Notes under the pieces: model-generated | Seen by the model: the letters and a program-made list of their open reading frames with translations, nothing else | Told to the model about the DNA's origin: nothing | The model's database searches: none | In this document: positions 23,611 through 35,344 of the stretch, piece by piece | How the letters are laid out: each line of letters begins with the position of its first letter | How positions within the stretch are numbered: the stretch's first letter is position 1 | Program-made: the position numbers and the translations under genes | DNA from: Physella acuta | Taxonomy: Eukaryota; Mollusca; Gastropoda; Physidae | Direction: 5' to 3' | DNA: 64,000 nucleotides | Assembly (NCBI RefSeq): GCF_028476545.1 | Contig: NW_026731670.1 | Coordinates: 521,501 to 585,500, forward strand

Positions 23611-23950
23611 TCACCATAGTCGGCGTGGTCGAGTCGGTAAAGCTCATGGTTGCTAAACCGAAAAAGTCTCCAGTTCGAACCCTCGGGCAGATGAATCAGG
23701 AAAAGCCACTCTTCTAGGAGAGACAACTCCAATATCAAACAACTGCTGCCTTGTAGTTCGTTCTTGGTAACACAAAGGAAGCAAATCCAAAAAGAAAAGC
23801 AGGCTGAAATCGGAATCAATGGCGCATAACCAGTTTCAACCCATTTTGGCGCCCCTAAGGTCGGCACCTGGGTGACATATGTACCCCCCGCCCCTCCGCT
23901 ACGCCTCTGCTCCCAAAACTAAAAATTAAGAACGAAGAAGAAGAAGAAAG
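23611..23950 (+). repeat. tRNA-derived SINE, type II, with (GAA)n tail (module 2)
   Basis: A-box TGGTCGAGTCGG at 23626 and B-box AGTTCGAACCC at 23672 resemble a class II (Ser/Leu-like) tRNA. The body is followed by aattaagaacgaagaagaagaagaaag as a tail. The same element forms a tandem array in modules 3 and 5. Confidence 0.8.
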
Positions 23951-24269
23951 ATGCATTAGTAAAATCCTTTTTGTTTTGCCATTTAATGGCATTTCTTGTT
24001 ATGCTTATCGTCGGCTTCATAGTGGCATTAATGAACAATCGCAACCTGCTTTGCTAGATTTCGTCTTTATCCGATTTTTTGGATTGTAAGCTGTCACATT
24101 GTTCTAGCTTAAAAATAGGCGTTGGTCTACGAGATGTAACTGCCAGTATTTAAACTTATCAAAGGTACTAAAAACCACTTTGAAGAAGGTTGTAAAAATT
24201 CCTTTTTTTGCATAAAAGCTAAGTAAATTTTGTTTAGTAATTCGGCGTGATAGTTCAAATAAAGCGGGA

Positions 24270-24876
24270 GTGGTGTCCCTTAAAGTTTTTTATCCATTTT
24301 AAGCTTAAACTTTTTAAAATAGAATAAAATCTCGTGGAAAAAGAATTGCACACCAAGTAAACGCCAAATAAAATGTGCATAATAGTGCGCAATATTATTA
24401 GTACTTTATAAATTTACTTTAGTATTTTGAGGAATTGGATATAGCGTAAATTACTACTTCCTGTAGAAGGAAATTATTCAAAATGTGAAAGAAGGTTGAG
24501 AATAAGATCTTTTACTTAAATGTGAAATTTCATTTATCTATCTGAAATAGTACACAAGTTATAGGTTTTTGAAAAATTCAAAGTAGAAAAAGTACCACTT
24601 TTGGTTATCGGAAATCGCTCAAAAGCTGAAACGGATCTACAATTGTGATAAAATATTTATAGATGAAATTTCATCAACGTAGCTGTAACGGTACTCAAGT
24701 TATCGTGTTTACACACACACAAACACACACACACACAGACATACGGACAAGATTGCAAAACAATGTTTTTCCGACTCAGGGAGGTGTTAAACGTCGAGAT
24801 TTGCAAGAATCTCGATTTTATTTTTTTTGCAAGATTACAAGACTTTCTCTATACTTATTATACACGAGAAAGTAAA
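24270..24876 (+). repeat. Microsatellite-cored dispersed repeat upstream of B2, copy 1
   Basis: It runs from agcgggagtggtgtcccttaaag through a (CA)n core (24710-24738) to a terminal hairpin ACTTTCTC...GAGAAAGT (24839-24873). It is close to 17815-18425. Confidence 0.8.
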
Positions 24877-24884
24877 AAAGAATT

Positions 24885-25077
24885 GCGCAAGTGAACATCA
24901 AACAATGCGTGTATAATAATGCGTAACATTAGTACTTTATAAATTAAATGCGTTTTTGAGAAATCGTAAAAGCACAAAGTACTACTTCAGGTCACGGGCA
25001 TTAACTCAAAATTTGATAGAAAACCGAGACTTAGATTTTTTACTTACGATATTTAAGTTTTCTTGTTCACAGACACA

Positions 25078-25140
<63 letters not shown>

Positions 25141-25262
25141 GGACAAAACTCTTTTTTTCCGACTCAAAGAGGTATACAAAGTCGAGATTTGTGAATATCT
25201 CCATTTCAATTTTTTTGCACGATTACAATACATACTTCCTCTATACTTCGTATATGAAGTAA
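24885..25262 (+). repeat. Microsatellite-cored dispersed repeat upstream of B2, copy 2
   Basis: It is the counterpart of the repeat upstream of the other B genes, with a (CA)n(GA)n core at 25073-25138. Module 2 thus carries two copies in tandem where the other modules carry one. Confidence 0.75.
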
Positions 25263-25401
25263 AAATTGATCGTTGAAATTAATAAAAAAATAAAAAGATA
25301 GTAAGTGAACAAATTACATAAAATTATGCACTGAGGCAGAGTAATCATACATGTTTAACTGTTATGCATTCATTTTATTTTCTAATGTTTAATTTAATCT
25401 T

Positions 25402-25420
25402 TTAATTTATTTTGTTCCAG
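25402..25420 (+). other. Likely 3' splice acceptor before B2
   Basis: The tract TTAATTTATTTTGTTCCAG ends 46 bases before the B2 ATG, as in B1. Confidence 0.6.
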
Positions 25421-25466
25421 ATAAGTTTAACATTACGATACAAAAGCTGTAAAATAAGAGAATAAA

Positions 25467-26522
25467 ATGAATTTTAATAAGGATAACATAACCCTTCTTT
25501 CAAATGACACTCTATGGTATGAAATTGAAGGGCAACCCGAACTGCCATTGTACACTATTTCTGACGATGTGCGTTACATCTTAGAGATGTTCTTCACCAG
25601 ATTTCTTCTTGATGTTTTCATTTTACTTGGAGTTCTAGGGAACAGCGCTACACTAATAATTTTAGTGTACAACGGGTTTTCTTCATCAACAAATGTTGCG
25701 CTCACAGCTTTAGCAGCATCGGATTTGTTGTATTCAACAACAAACTTGCTCGTATTCATGAACAAATATATAGAACTGTTTAATATCTACACAGCCCAAA
25801 CTGTAAACGTTATAACATATGTCTCTTTTTATTATTTGAACCAGAGTTGCATAACAATCAGCATTGAACTGGTTTCAATTATAGCCTTTGAGCGAATGAT
25901 TGCTGTGTGGTTTCCCTTCAGTGTAACACGCATCATTACACCCATGAGAATGGCCTATATTTCCATCACTGTTTATATTGTCATACTGCTTGTTTATTTA
26001 CCATTTTTTATAATTTACTACATAATATGGACAACAATAGTTGGAACCAATATTACTGTAGCTAATGCGGTGAGAAGTGATTTCTATTTAAAAAATCGAA
26101 ATTTTTATTTAGAATATCGTAAATATTTTTATGCAATTATTACGTTTCTTTTTCCTGCTGCTCTAATTGTCGTGAGTTCTGTGATGATAGTAATAAAATT
26201 AAATATATCATCAAGAAATATAAAAAATATGTCTTCGACAAAGGCATTAGAAAAGAGGAGAAATGATATGAAATCGATCAAAATAACTTTAACATTATGT
26301 GTAAGCTTAGTTGTCCTGGTTTTAATTCCTTCAAATACTTTTGATTATTTGTTTTCTTACGGCGACGCTAGTGTGTTTGATCTAAATACTATAAAAATAA
26401 TTAATTGGGTTCTCTTTAATATTTACCAGCTCAATGCTTCAATAAATTTTATAATATATGTAACAATGAATACAAATATTTTGAGAACATATAAAAAATT
26501 ATTTTGTTGCAAAGTTAAATAA
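25467..26522 (+). CDS. Rhodopsin-like chemosensory-type GPCR, group B copy 2 (intact)
   Basis: A 351-residue intact receptor with the same plan as B1: GVLGNS in TM1, AASDLLYS in TM2, FERMIAVWFPF at the TM3 end, LIPSN in TM6, NASINFIIY in TM7, and the FCCKVK tail. It differs from B1 at the N-terminus (YEIEGQPELPLY), in TM3 (YYLNQSC instead of YNLNQCC), in TM5 (FLFPAAL) and in the third loop (NISSRNIKNM). In these it resembles B5. Loop 2 lacks cysteine and keeps the GTNIT sequon. Changed residues cluster in the membrane segments and loop 2, where ligand contacts would be expected. It lies head to head with A2, with the D pseudogene following 380 bases downstream. Confidence 0.93.
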   Translation: MNFNKDNITLLSNDTLWYEIEGQPELPLYTISDDVRYILEMFFTRFLLDVFILLGVLGNSATLIILVYNGFSSSTNVALTALAASDLLYSTTNLLVFMNKYIELFNIYTAQTVNVITYVSFYYLNQSCITISIELVSIIAFERMIAVWFPFSVTRIITPMRMAYISITVYIVILLVYLPFFIIYYIIWTTIVGTNITVANAVRSDFYLKNRNFYLEYRKYFYAIITFLFPAALIVVSSVMIVIKLNISSRNIKNMSSTKALEKRRNDMKSIKITLTLCVSLVVLVLIPSNTFDYLFSYGDASVFDLNTIKIINWVLFNIYQLNASINFIIYVTMNTNILRTYKKLFCCKVK

Positions 26523-26878
26523 ACATGGGCAATACTTTAATAAAGTATTCCTAACTTACTAAAAATATTGTTGTAGACAACAATAGGCTTTGCTTTGAAA
26601 CATATTATCAACAGATATAAACTATTAGTAATGAGTATGGCCTATATATGCTATATTTAATTACTTGGAGCTAGCGTTCTGCCTTTTTAGCATAGCTGTT
26701 GTCATGGTGATAGTAGGAGAAAGGTATATTGCTATTTATTTTTCTTTTATAGTTTCACGACTGATGCCTAAATTCAAAATTCTTCTTCTTCTTCGTTCTT
26801 AATTATTAGTGTTGAAGGGGATCGAGATTTATCTGCCAGTGAGTTGAACTCGAGAAGATACGACTAACTCTCTTTTTT
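26523..26878. other. Short spacer between B2 and D with a reversed SINE tail
   Basis: The bases attcttcttcttcttcgttc at 26780-26799, followed by ttaattattagtgttga, are the reverse complement of the SINE type II tail, so a minus-strand SINE end lies here. The long B 3' flank seen after B1, B3 and B4 is mostly missing, bringing D close to B2. Confidence 0.6.
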
Positions 26879-26882
26879 TCAG
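26869..26882 (+). other. Likely 3' splice acceptor before D
   Basis: The tract CTCTCTTTTTTTCAG (ending at 26882) lies 18 bases before the D start codon, similar to the 20-base spacing in C1 and C2. Confidence 0.55.
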
Positions 26883-26900
26883 CTTACACCGTACATATTT

Positions 26901-27917
26901 ATGGCTAACTTCAATCAAACCTCAACACCTGAAAGCAATATTAGTCAAAGATTTATGTATGAGATTCCTGATGATACTTTAAAATGTTATCAATGCTCTA
27001 ACATTTTATTACACATAATATGTCTATTTGGCGTCTTAGGAAATACACTTACAATGATTGTTTTGGTACACTGTAGCTTCAAATCGTCTACAAAAAATTG
27101 CATTAGTAGCTTTAGCTGCTTTAGATTTGTTTTTCTCAATTACAGAGTTTTTGTTTTAAAATGCCATATGTAATACATTTTTTAGACTATGGTGCTGCTA
27201 ACACTATATATGTATATTATCGTGTGTATATTCATCTGTTAAACCAGTACTCAATTCAATTGAGTATAAGCCTGGTTATGATAATAGCAGTAGAAAGGAT
27301 GATTGCTGTATGTTTTCAATTTACAATTTTTTATTTAATGTCTCCAATTAGAATGATTTGTATTGTTTTGTCTGTGATCGTTCTTTTAGTTCCTTTTTAA
27401 TTGCTTTTTGCTTTATATAGCAAAGTAGCTGTAATAACTATTAATAACTATACGATAATAACACCGCAACCTTCACAATTTCATGTTGATAATGAAATTT
27501 ACTATGCAATTCATAGTAAATATGTTTTAATTATCATAAATGTAATTATTCCAACATTACCAATCAACAATCATAACATGTTCAATGTTGATCGTTTTAA
27601 AGTTAACTTTATCAGCCAAAAAATTAAAGTCAGTGTCCTCTGCTGTTTTAGATCAGAGAGTTAAAGATTTAAAATCCATAAAAATTACACTGCTATTGTG
27701 TTTCTTTATTGTTCCCTTGGTTTTAATTCCATTAAACACGTTAGACATTTATTTGACATATGCAGATAACGTACCGTTTGGCGGCGGAATAATAGCGTTG
27801 ATCGCGTGGATACTGCAAGTCATGTGACAAATAAACTCTTCAATTAACTTTATTATCTACGTCGCGTTCAATTCAAAATTATCTGAAACGTATAACAAGT
27901 TGTTTAGATCTGCCTAA
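26901..27917 (+). pseudogene. Rhodopsin-like chemosensory-type GPCR pseudogene, group D
   Basis: Pieces of a receptor of about 340 residues lie in three frames. They include an N-terminus with two sequons, TM1 with GVLGNTLTMIVL, TM2 (LAALDLFFSIT, after an extra A near 27093), VERMIAVCFQF at the TM3 end, TM4, and KITLLLCFF through LIPLNT in TM6. The tail, NSKLSETYNKLFRSA, ends at a TAA at 27915-27917. There are several breaks: the frameshift after TM1, a TAA near 27155, a TAA after TM4 near 27398, a frame change in TM5 near 27570, and a TGA in TM7 near 27826. The surviving motifs are closest to group C, and it sits where C lies in modules 3 and 4. It is probably a decayed C-slot receptor. Confidence 0.85.
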
Positions 27918-30900
27918 ATGGTTTACATTAGAAATGGCGTTTACTGTTACATTTCACGGATCACAAAAGTAAATTACCTGTAACATGAGCAAGCGATCAA
28001 ATAAAAATAACATTATTTTCAAACCAGTAGAGAAACACCACACCCAAGAAAATTTGAGATTGAGCTTTATTAATGTATTGTTAGAATTTACAAGTTACGC
28101 AGAGTAGTGTTTTGTCATAAACATTTAAAGTTAAATGAGGTTTTGTATAAATTCAATTACAACAATATTTAAAAATGAAACTAAATTGCCCTTGTTAATA
28201 CGGTGGTTAGTACATAATTGGATGACAAGTTAATATATCAATACAAATTGTAAATTAAAATAGTTAAATGTTAATATCTATATCATAGAAGTTCGATATT
28301 ATCATTGTTTAACTTGAAAGGACACTAATGAAATTAATGTAGAATCCAAAATGTAAATGATTTAGAGCTCCTGTACTGTAGTGTTAATATATTATTAAAA
28401 TTCGATTAATTTCACTTTCTCTGAAACTTATTTTAATATTTTAAACTTTTGCAATATTTTAAACGTGAATATATTATCATTGTTATATGATTTAAGTAAA
28501 ATGTATTGCTTTTTTAAATTTTAAAATGCTTTATATAGTTATTAAAATGCATATGCTTTTGTTCAAATATATGAAACAAATGTGCACATGATTTTGCATA
28601 CTTATGGCTTCATGTAACGTAAATAATACAATTAACGGAAGCGTTTAAGCTGATAAATAAAGATCATACATTAAGCTATTACAAGTTTTACATTTAAAGA
28701 GAATTGCATTATTTGCACATTCCTACAATGTAATATAAAGTGCTTGAAGGAAAAAAAAATAAAAAAAATAAATAAACTACAAACGGCATATTTCTTGAAT
28801 AATTGAAATATAATTAACTTCTTTAACTTATTTAAACTGCACTTCTTAAAAATATATTGTCTTCTTGTGTCTGTCACTTATAATCGAAAATATGTATTTA
28901 TTTTTTCATTTAGTTGTGTAATGTTGTATTTTAAAATTGTGCACACAACTGACGTACAAAATTATGATTCTAAATAAATAACATTTTAAGTCAATATACT
29001 CGAGGTATTGTAATTTATATTACAATAATTTGTCTCCAAGATTACATATCAACACAAAACAACGTCAATCTTAGCACGCAAACAAATGTTTTTATAAAAA
29101 CGAAATAATATAGCTTTTTACCATTATAATTATATGCTATCGATTTTAAAAAAAAATAATTTATAGCTATCATATTATTTCTAATAATAATAGAGATAAT
29201 GCTTGGCTTCAAACAGTTTCAATAAGTAGTGATTAAGTCATAGCAATTCTATGTGTAATTATTTTTAGCGATTCTAGACAACCCAGGAATATTAACTTAC
29301 ACTCTTTCATAGTATATTTTTAAAAAGTTTATAAATTAAAATTGTTTACTGCAATACTGGATATAACAATTTTAAAGTAGTGCTTCATCTAATCTCCTAA
29401 AATATAAGTCCTTTGAATATTATAAATATTGAAAATATCCATTTCTACTTATTATATTAAATAATTCATTGCTTTGTCTTTTTTCCCCGTTAATTATATT
29501 GTTTTACTTCGACTATACAATTATTTTTGACATTTACGGACCGTTTTCCAATACACATTCATAAAATGAGATTACATTGGATACACGAGATATAACAATA
29601 TTATAATCTGGCGTATAACTTCGCATTGTACAGTAGTATGCGGTACTTAATTAATATGGTTAAATATTATTAAACAGTAAAAATACTTTAGAAATTGAAT
29701 TACGTAAAATATATTTTTTAAAAGTTTATAAATTAAAATTGTTTACTGCAATTTTGGATATAACCATTTTAAAGTGGGGCTTTATCTAGAAGTGTATGCA
29801 ACGAATATTAGCCTTCTGTGAAAACATTAGCATGCTTTCAAGATCGAGCTTGTTACATTTATAATAGTAGGAATAACAACTTCAACGTTTTTTATATATG
29901 TCGAGATACATAATATAAACGCATACACACACATTCACATGTGTACACACGCTCATTTGACGTCCAGATCGTATAATAGAGATTGTGAATGTTAACTCGA
30001 AAGTCGCGTGTTCAGGTTCCTGGCAAGAATCGTAGCACAGAGTTCACCCAACTCTAATAAGTACCTGACTTATGATTTCAAAATCTAAGTGCTGCAATAC
30101 TATTTATTTGCCACTTGATATAGGTGAAATCTAATTCACTTGCCCTTTGAGCCGCCAAGTTCGAAACGTAACTACTGCTATTCATATTTAACGTCTTTTT
30201 CTAAGTCCATATTTTTCAAAAAGAAAAAAAATGAGTACGTTCTGCATACAGACAAATAAGTCTTTTCATTTTAAAAATGATCTTAATTTATTCTGTCTTA
30301 TATATTTCTTATTAAAAATAATTATTGCCCCGAAAAAGTAGCTATAACATTTTACACATGTTTGATAATTGTCTAGGATCAATTAGTTTAACATTGGCAA
30401 TTGTATAATGAAAAGTAACACATTGAAAAGAATGTGACCACACCTTCAAAATACTAATTACAATTGCACATTTGTTTAAAATTAAGTTTTACCTTAAAAG
30501 CAATGAATTAGATTGTTTGTTCTAATACAATTTTAAACCATGTTTGTTTGTTATTTGACTCTAGTTCACGATATGAATGAGACAAATTATTTGCAGAAAG
30601 CTCACAATACAGACTTATACTGTTATAACGTAAACATATTTTAAAATATTGGGCGTGTCATTGAGAGAAAATTTACAAAATAACATACGTAAAAATATGT
30701 CAATAATTATAAACAGTTAAAAAAACATTTTTTAAAATAAAAATAAAAAAATAATAATTCGTTTTAAACAATATTATGAAACGCTCTTTATACATTATAC
30801 ATCTTACATACATAAATTCATCTTTTAAGGTAATTTAAATACTGATTTCTTTTTAATATTTGTATATGTATTTTTGTAAGTTTTTTGCTAATCTTCAAAT

Positions 30901-30950
30901 AAATCAAAAATACACTCTGTTTATTGATATTGATTATTAAACAGTGTTGA
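27918..30950. other. Intergenic region between D and A3
   Basis: No gene is supported in this very AT-rich stretch. It contains a roughly 85-base direct duplication (29315-29395 and 29710-29790, both with ttactgcaat...ggatataac). A block at 29195-29290 matches 13085-13190 upstream of E. A degenerate tRNA-derived SINE lies at about 29955-30130 (gtgttcaggttcc B-box-like, then gagttcacccaactctaat). The A 3' flank starts near 30170. Confidence 0.55.
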
Positions 30951-32162
30951 TTATTTGTTTACTTTTGCACATATAAACAGCTTTTCAAATGTTTTTGAAA
31001 ATTTCGAAATTAAACTGACATAGATGACAAAGTTTATACCGTCTTATAAGGGGTCATCCATAAAAGACGTCACACTTTTTTGGACGATTTTTACCTTCCC
31101 CCTCCCCTCCGTCACACGTCGTCACAAAAAGCCAGACCCCCCCCCCCCTTAAAATGACGTCACACCTCATCCTTCAACCCCCCTCAAAATTGCAGTGGAT
31201 TTTTTCTTTAAACATTGATATTTTTCTAAAATTGATTAATGACCATCAAAGAGGTATATATCAGAGTTAGGAATTTGTTACTCTATAAATAGACGCCATT
31301 GTACTGAAAAAAAATATCAACGCCGTTTGAAGGGACTAAAAGCACCACTAAACTTAAACATAATTACAAGGTTACATTAAATAACTTTAAATCTTTAACC
31401 CTCTTTTCAGAAGCTTTATCTGTAGACACATTTTTTATTTTTTTAGTTGACATTGTAAGATTTACAACTATTAACATTGAACATACAATAATTATAATTG
31501 TGGGTATCTTTGCAATTGTGTTGAATAAAACATAAGTTCGGTATATTTCCAGAAAGTGAATATTGGTGAAGAAAAACTCGCTAGCTGCAGCAATAACTAT
31601 TGTGTGTTACAATTAAAGTTACTTGACGTAAACCTACATACAAAACGAAAGAAAAATATATCGTTGCTATAATGACAAATACTGTAAGCACAATACAATA
31701 CATTCGAAACGCCGATAAAACTTGTGAAACTTTAAAAGGAAACCACACTGCGATCATCCTTTCCATGGCTGTTAAAGCGACGAGATCTATGCTGATGGTA
31801 GACGCATACTGGTTCCATTTATGAATATATACACGATAATAAGCTTCCATAATGTCTTCCAAATCATATTCAAATTTCCTGATAAAACATGGGATCCGAT
31901 AAAGACTTTGTGTTACCGAGTAAAACAGATCAGAGATGGCAAGAGCTGCTAAAACAACGTAAGTCGACGCAGTAAAGCCGTTGTAGGTTAAGACGATAAT
32001 GGTGAGGGTGTTTCCTACCATCCCGAATACGCAAATTATTTGAATAAGGAAACAGTCGATCAATGTATTCAAAGGTTCGAAAATACTAGCAGAAATGTCA
32101 TTCAAATAAACATACGCAAGTTCAATTTTCTGTATTTGATTACTTTGAGTATAATCAACAAT
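30951..32162 (-). pseudogene. Rhodopsin-like chemosensory-type GPCR pseudogene, group A copy 3
   Basis: The expected initiator at 32160-32162 reads ATT in place of ATG, with no nearby in-frame ATG. The frame then runs through TM1 (GMVGNTLTI), TM2 (ISDLFYSV) and TM3 (MERMIAVWFPF) to loop 2, where a five-base loss near 31600 shifts it. A TAG lies near 31284, after the TM6-TM7 loop. A roughly 190-base repeat (31038-31228) is inserted in the TM7 coding part. Unlike A1, A2 and A4, it keeps the full-length GTTGATATTTTTTTTCAG stretch before TM7, so its decay is at least partly independent. It lies head to head with B3. Confidence 0.88.
31038..31228 (+). mobile_element. Short TGACGTC-bearing repeat inserted in A3
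   Basis: The sequence ggggtcatccataaaagacgtcacac opens the core, which runs through C-rich tracts to aaaatgacgtcacacc. It interrupts the A3 reading frame between codons that are contiguous in A5. A related copy is at 10605-10712 in the opposite orientation. No coding content; a SINE or MITE is possible. Confidence 0.65.
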
Positions 32163-32645
32163 TGTAGAACTTGTGACGTTAAAATGTAAATTTTATATTA
32201 AGTATTTTTAATTTTTATCCTCCTTTTTTCAATACAAACACATTTTTTAATTTTTTTTAAAACGTGTTACCGCTGTTCTAAATATTTATTCACGTGCTAT
32301 GAGTGTATAGCAAACATAGATCGAATGAGAAATATTCGTCTTCACTAGTTGACCTTGAATAGAAGTTCACGAAAGGGGCGTAACCAGGGACAATACAATA
32401 AGACCATACACATGTAAGGAAGTCGTTCCATGTGTGGTGTGTTTCTATAGTGTAGTAGAACCACGATAGCCATGCTCCAACATACACATTGATATGAGTT
32501 AGACAGTGAGCAGGTACATCAGAATTTTATAACTACTAAACTATAGTTTCATTAATTTCACATCTTCTTGCTTGTATATATTATTATGTTTAGTTTGTCA
32601 TATTCTGTTGTTTGTGCATGGATAGTTTGAGTCCATTATTGCCGG

Positions 32646-32665
32646 ATGTCGCGAATTCGCGACAT
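32646..32665. repeat. Perfect 20-bp palindrome upstream of A3
   Basis: ATGTCGCGAATTCGCGACAT equals its own reverse complement. It lies about 485 bases upstream of the A3 start position and is followed by tacgtaatta. Module 4 has an identical copy and module 5 has one mismatch. Confidence 0.9.
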
Positions 32666-33854
32666 TACGTAATTAACACAAAAAATTAGTCCTACTTTAA
32701 AAACAACAATATACCTCAAATTCAGTGTCAGTACGATGAGAGAAAATCAGCACAAATAATTTTTTACGAGCTCGGAACAATTCCGGCATAAAGGGGATAA
32801 TGACACAACAGCGCCAAACACGCAGCATCAAACACAGCAGTTTAAAACGCAGCACATTGAAGTATGCCACACAAAGAAATGTATAGTGCATTTATTGTAT
32901 TTGTGTTTGATATTAGTGGTTTATAAAGTATCTCAGCCATGTTTTCTTCAAAATTAATGTCCCTTATGTAAAGGATATACATTATTTGCTTTTTCAAAAC
33001 ACAAGCTATATATAGACTCATTTTATAAGGTTCTGGATAGAGCTCACCGAAGCACACACACACAACTACACATAAAAATAAAATTATTAAGTACATTATA
33101 TACGAAATAAATTATTGGCATTCGATGCACGCATTTAAGTATCAAACTTTGTCTTTGTGTATTCTGAATGATGAAATATATAAATATACTTAAATATTAA
33201 CATTTCCTTCTAATGAATGCCGTTTAATTGCTGATAGGTAATTATTACGTTAATTTGTAGATTCGGCCTTCTACGCGGATATCATTAAAGTTAACGGTAG
33301 ATTATTGTCAAAATCTGTAATAAAGGCTTTTGTTTCAATAGGGTATAATTATTACTACTCTCGCAAAAAATAAAAAAGTAAACGGAACGTTCCTATTATG
33401 TTATTATCCGACGAAATTACATTTATGTATGTTCTTTGTAATTTTCTAAAGAAAATTTCTGACTAGCAGATAATTACTTCGAGCTATCATTATATCTGAC
33501 AGCAACAATACACAAAATTTGACTTTTATATTTTACAATAAATATGCAAAGTTCAATTCTTCATAAAGCTAAATGTTTTGTATGCGATATGTTTATAGAT
33601 GTCTGTTATTTTATAAGGTCCCAAGACTATTATCAATTTTAAGTATGATACGCTTTACAGATCATCTAATTCGAGCTTACAATGAATTTACCTAGAGCTA
33701 CTGATATAATAAGTTTAAGCCATTTTTAGTTTTGTTGGAGAATATTTAGATCTAGATCTAGAATCTAAGGCGATGTAGGCCCAAACAAATTAATTAAATA
33801 TCAAAACATAATAAATGTATGCGTTTCTAATCTAAACTATTGCATACCTAATAG

Positions 33855-33856
<2 letters not shown>

Positions 33857-33920
<64 letters not shown>
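33857..33920. repeat. (AT)n microsatellite, module 3
   Basis: About 62 bases of alternating TA in the same context as 2707-2782. Confidence 0.95.
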
Positions 33921-33922
<2 letters not shown>

Positions 33923-35022
33923 TACACATGGGTGTTTATAGCAAAATGAGAGGCTAAATTAGGTTATACTTTAATTTAAAATAATATTCTATGTATATGG
34001 AAAGTATATAATGTGTGTTTTTATTGGACTCTGAAGCAATATTTTTATGTAGAGTATTAATAGTCGCTCTTCTTTTACATTTGGTACTCGATTGACAAGC
34101 TTAATTTTATAATCAAGCATTAAATTAAAATTAACATAATCATGATATTATTGTTATTTTTTTATTGAACAGTATTAATAGTCACCCTTTTTTTAATCAC
34201 GATATTAATGTTAATTTTTTATTTAACATGACATTTAATTATTTTGTAGATATATTTTTTAAAATTGGCACAAAAGGCGATTAGATATTTCCGACAAAGT
34301 TTTCAATTAATTGCGTTATAATTTTTCAAACATTCAAAGACCTACAAATTAGAGTTAATAGACTGGCAGTGAGATTTGACGTTTAGAATTAGTATTTTAA
34401 TATTTCTAGGCAGAAGAACATTTTCTGTACAAGGATTGTGTCAGGTGTAGGTTTGTTTTTGTATTCCCTGCGGATTTTGGTTCTGGATTTAAACATAGAC
34501 TTCAATATGGATTTTGTTTGAAAATTCAATTTCAATATAGCTGTTAATGTTTTCTATGTGAATTAACATTTGTTTTCATATTCGTGTTTAAGTTGATTAC
34601 AATGTTAGACTTTCAAGTTGTTTTTTTTTTAATAATTAGCAGTTAGTATACTCCTCAAATGAATACAACGAATAAAAACAAAAAAATTGGCTTGAAATAC
34701 TTAGGTAACTCTTATACTGCTTATATATAAACCATGGTCTTAATTCTGACAAATGATTATCTTTTTCTTTCTTTAATTAACGGACTTGATGGTCTGTTTT
34801 TTTTGTTTATTCCCGTGATTATAAGGTACGCACCCATGTGAAATTTTAAACAAATTATCTGCATGCTCATTAGTAGACTTACTTATTAATATCACCAATT
34901 TAGACCTCAGAAAATTTTTATTTGTACCGTTTTGTAAATCTTTATCTTCTTTTCTTTACTCATCTATTTAACACGTACACGGTAAAATGATTAATTTTTG
35001 ATTTGCGAACCGTTCACAATAA

Positions 35023-35225
35023 AGATCACAACGTTGTTTATTGGTAGAGCGTTCGGCTACTATCCCCAAGGTCTCGAGTTCGGTTCATGGTCCGGAATCG
35101 CGACTGCAGAACTTCCATTAGCCCACTAAGCTCTGATGGGTATCTGACTCAATTTGGGAAAGTAAAGGCAGCTAGGTATAGTGATGACCGCATCCTCCTT
35201 TGATATGCCGAGAAGAAACAAATGA
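35023..35225 (+). repeat. tRNA-derived SINE, type I (module 3)
   Basis: Same element as 23300-23490, with TTGGTAGAGCGTTCGG at 35041, a B-box-like GAGTTCGGTTC at 35076, and a gatgggtatctgactcaatttgggaaag body typical of molluscan SINEs. Confidence 0.75.
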
Positions 35226-35344
35226 ACTCTTTTTCATTTGCCCTATGGATCTCTGAAATGGGAGCTTTCGTTTTTTTTACAATAAAAATGTCTCTTATTA
35301 AAAGTAGACTGTTTTTTTTTCTAGTGGCACGCTTTACCCACTTT

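Larger units (their letters stand above)
32163..35019. other. Intergenic region of module 3, between A3 and the SINEs
   Basis: No supported gene. Contents: the 20-bp palindrome at 32646-32665, an (AT)n run at 33857-33920, and blocks conserved with the other modules. A 64-codon open frame at 32697-32891 (minus) has a counterpart at 45104-45298 but not in modules 1 and 2. Confidence 0.65.

Noticed and set aside
32697-32891. 64-codon minus-strand frame with a similar frame at 45104-45298
   Set aside because: It lies in duplicated spacer DNA and is shortened or missing in modules 1, 2 and 5, so its similarity is explained by recent duplication.
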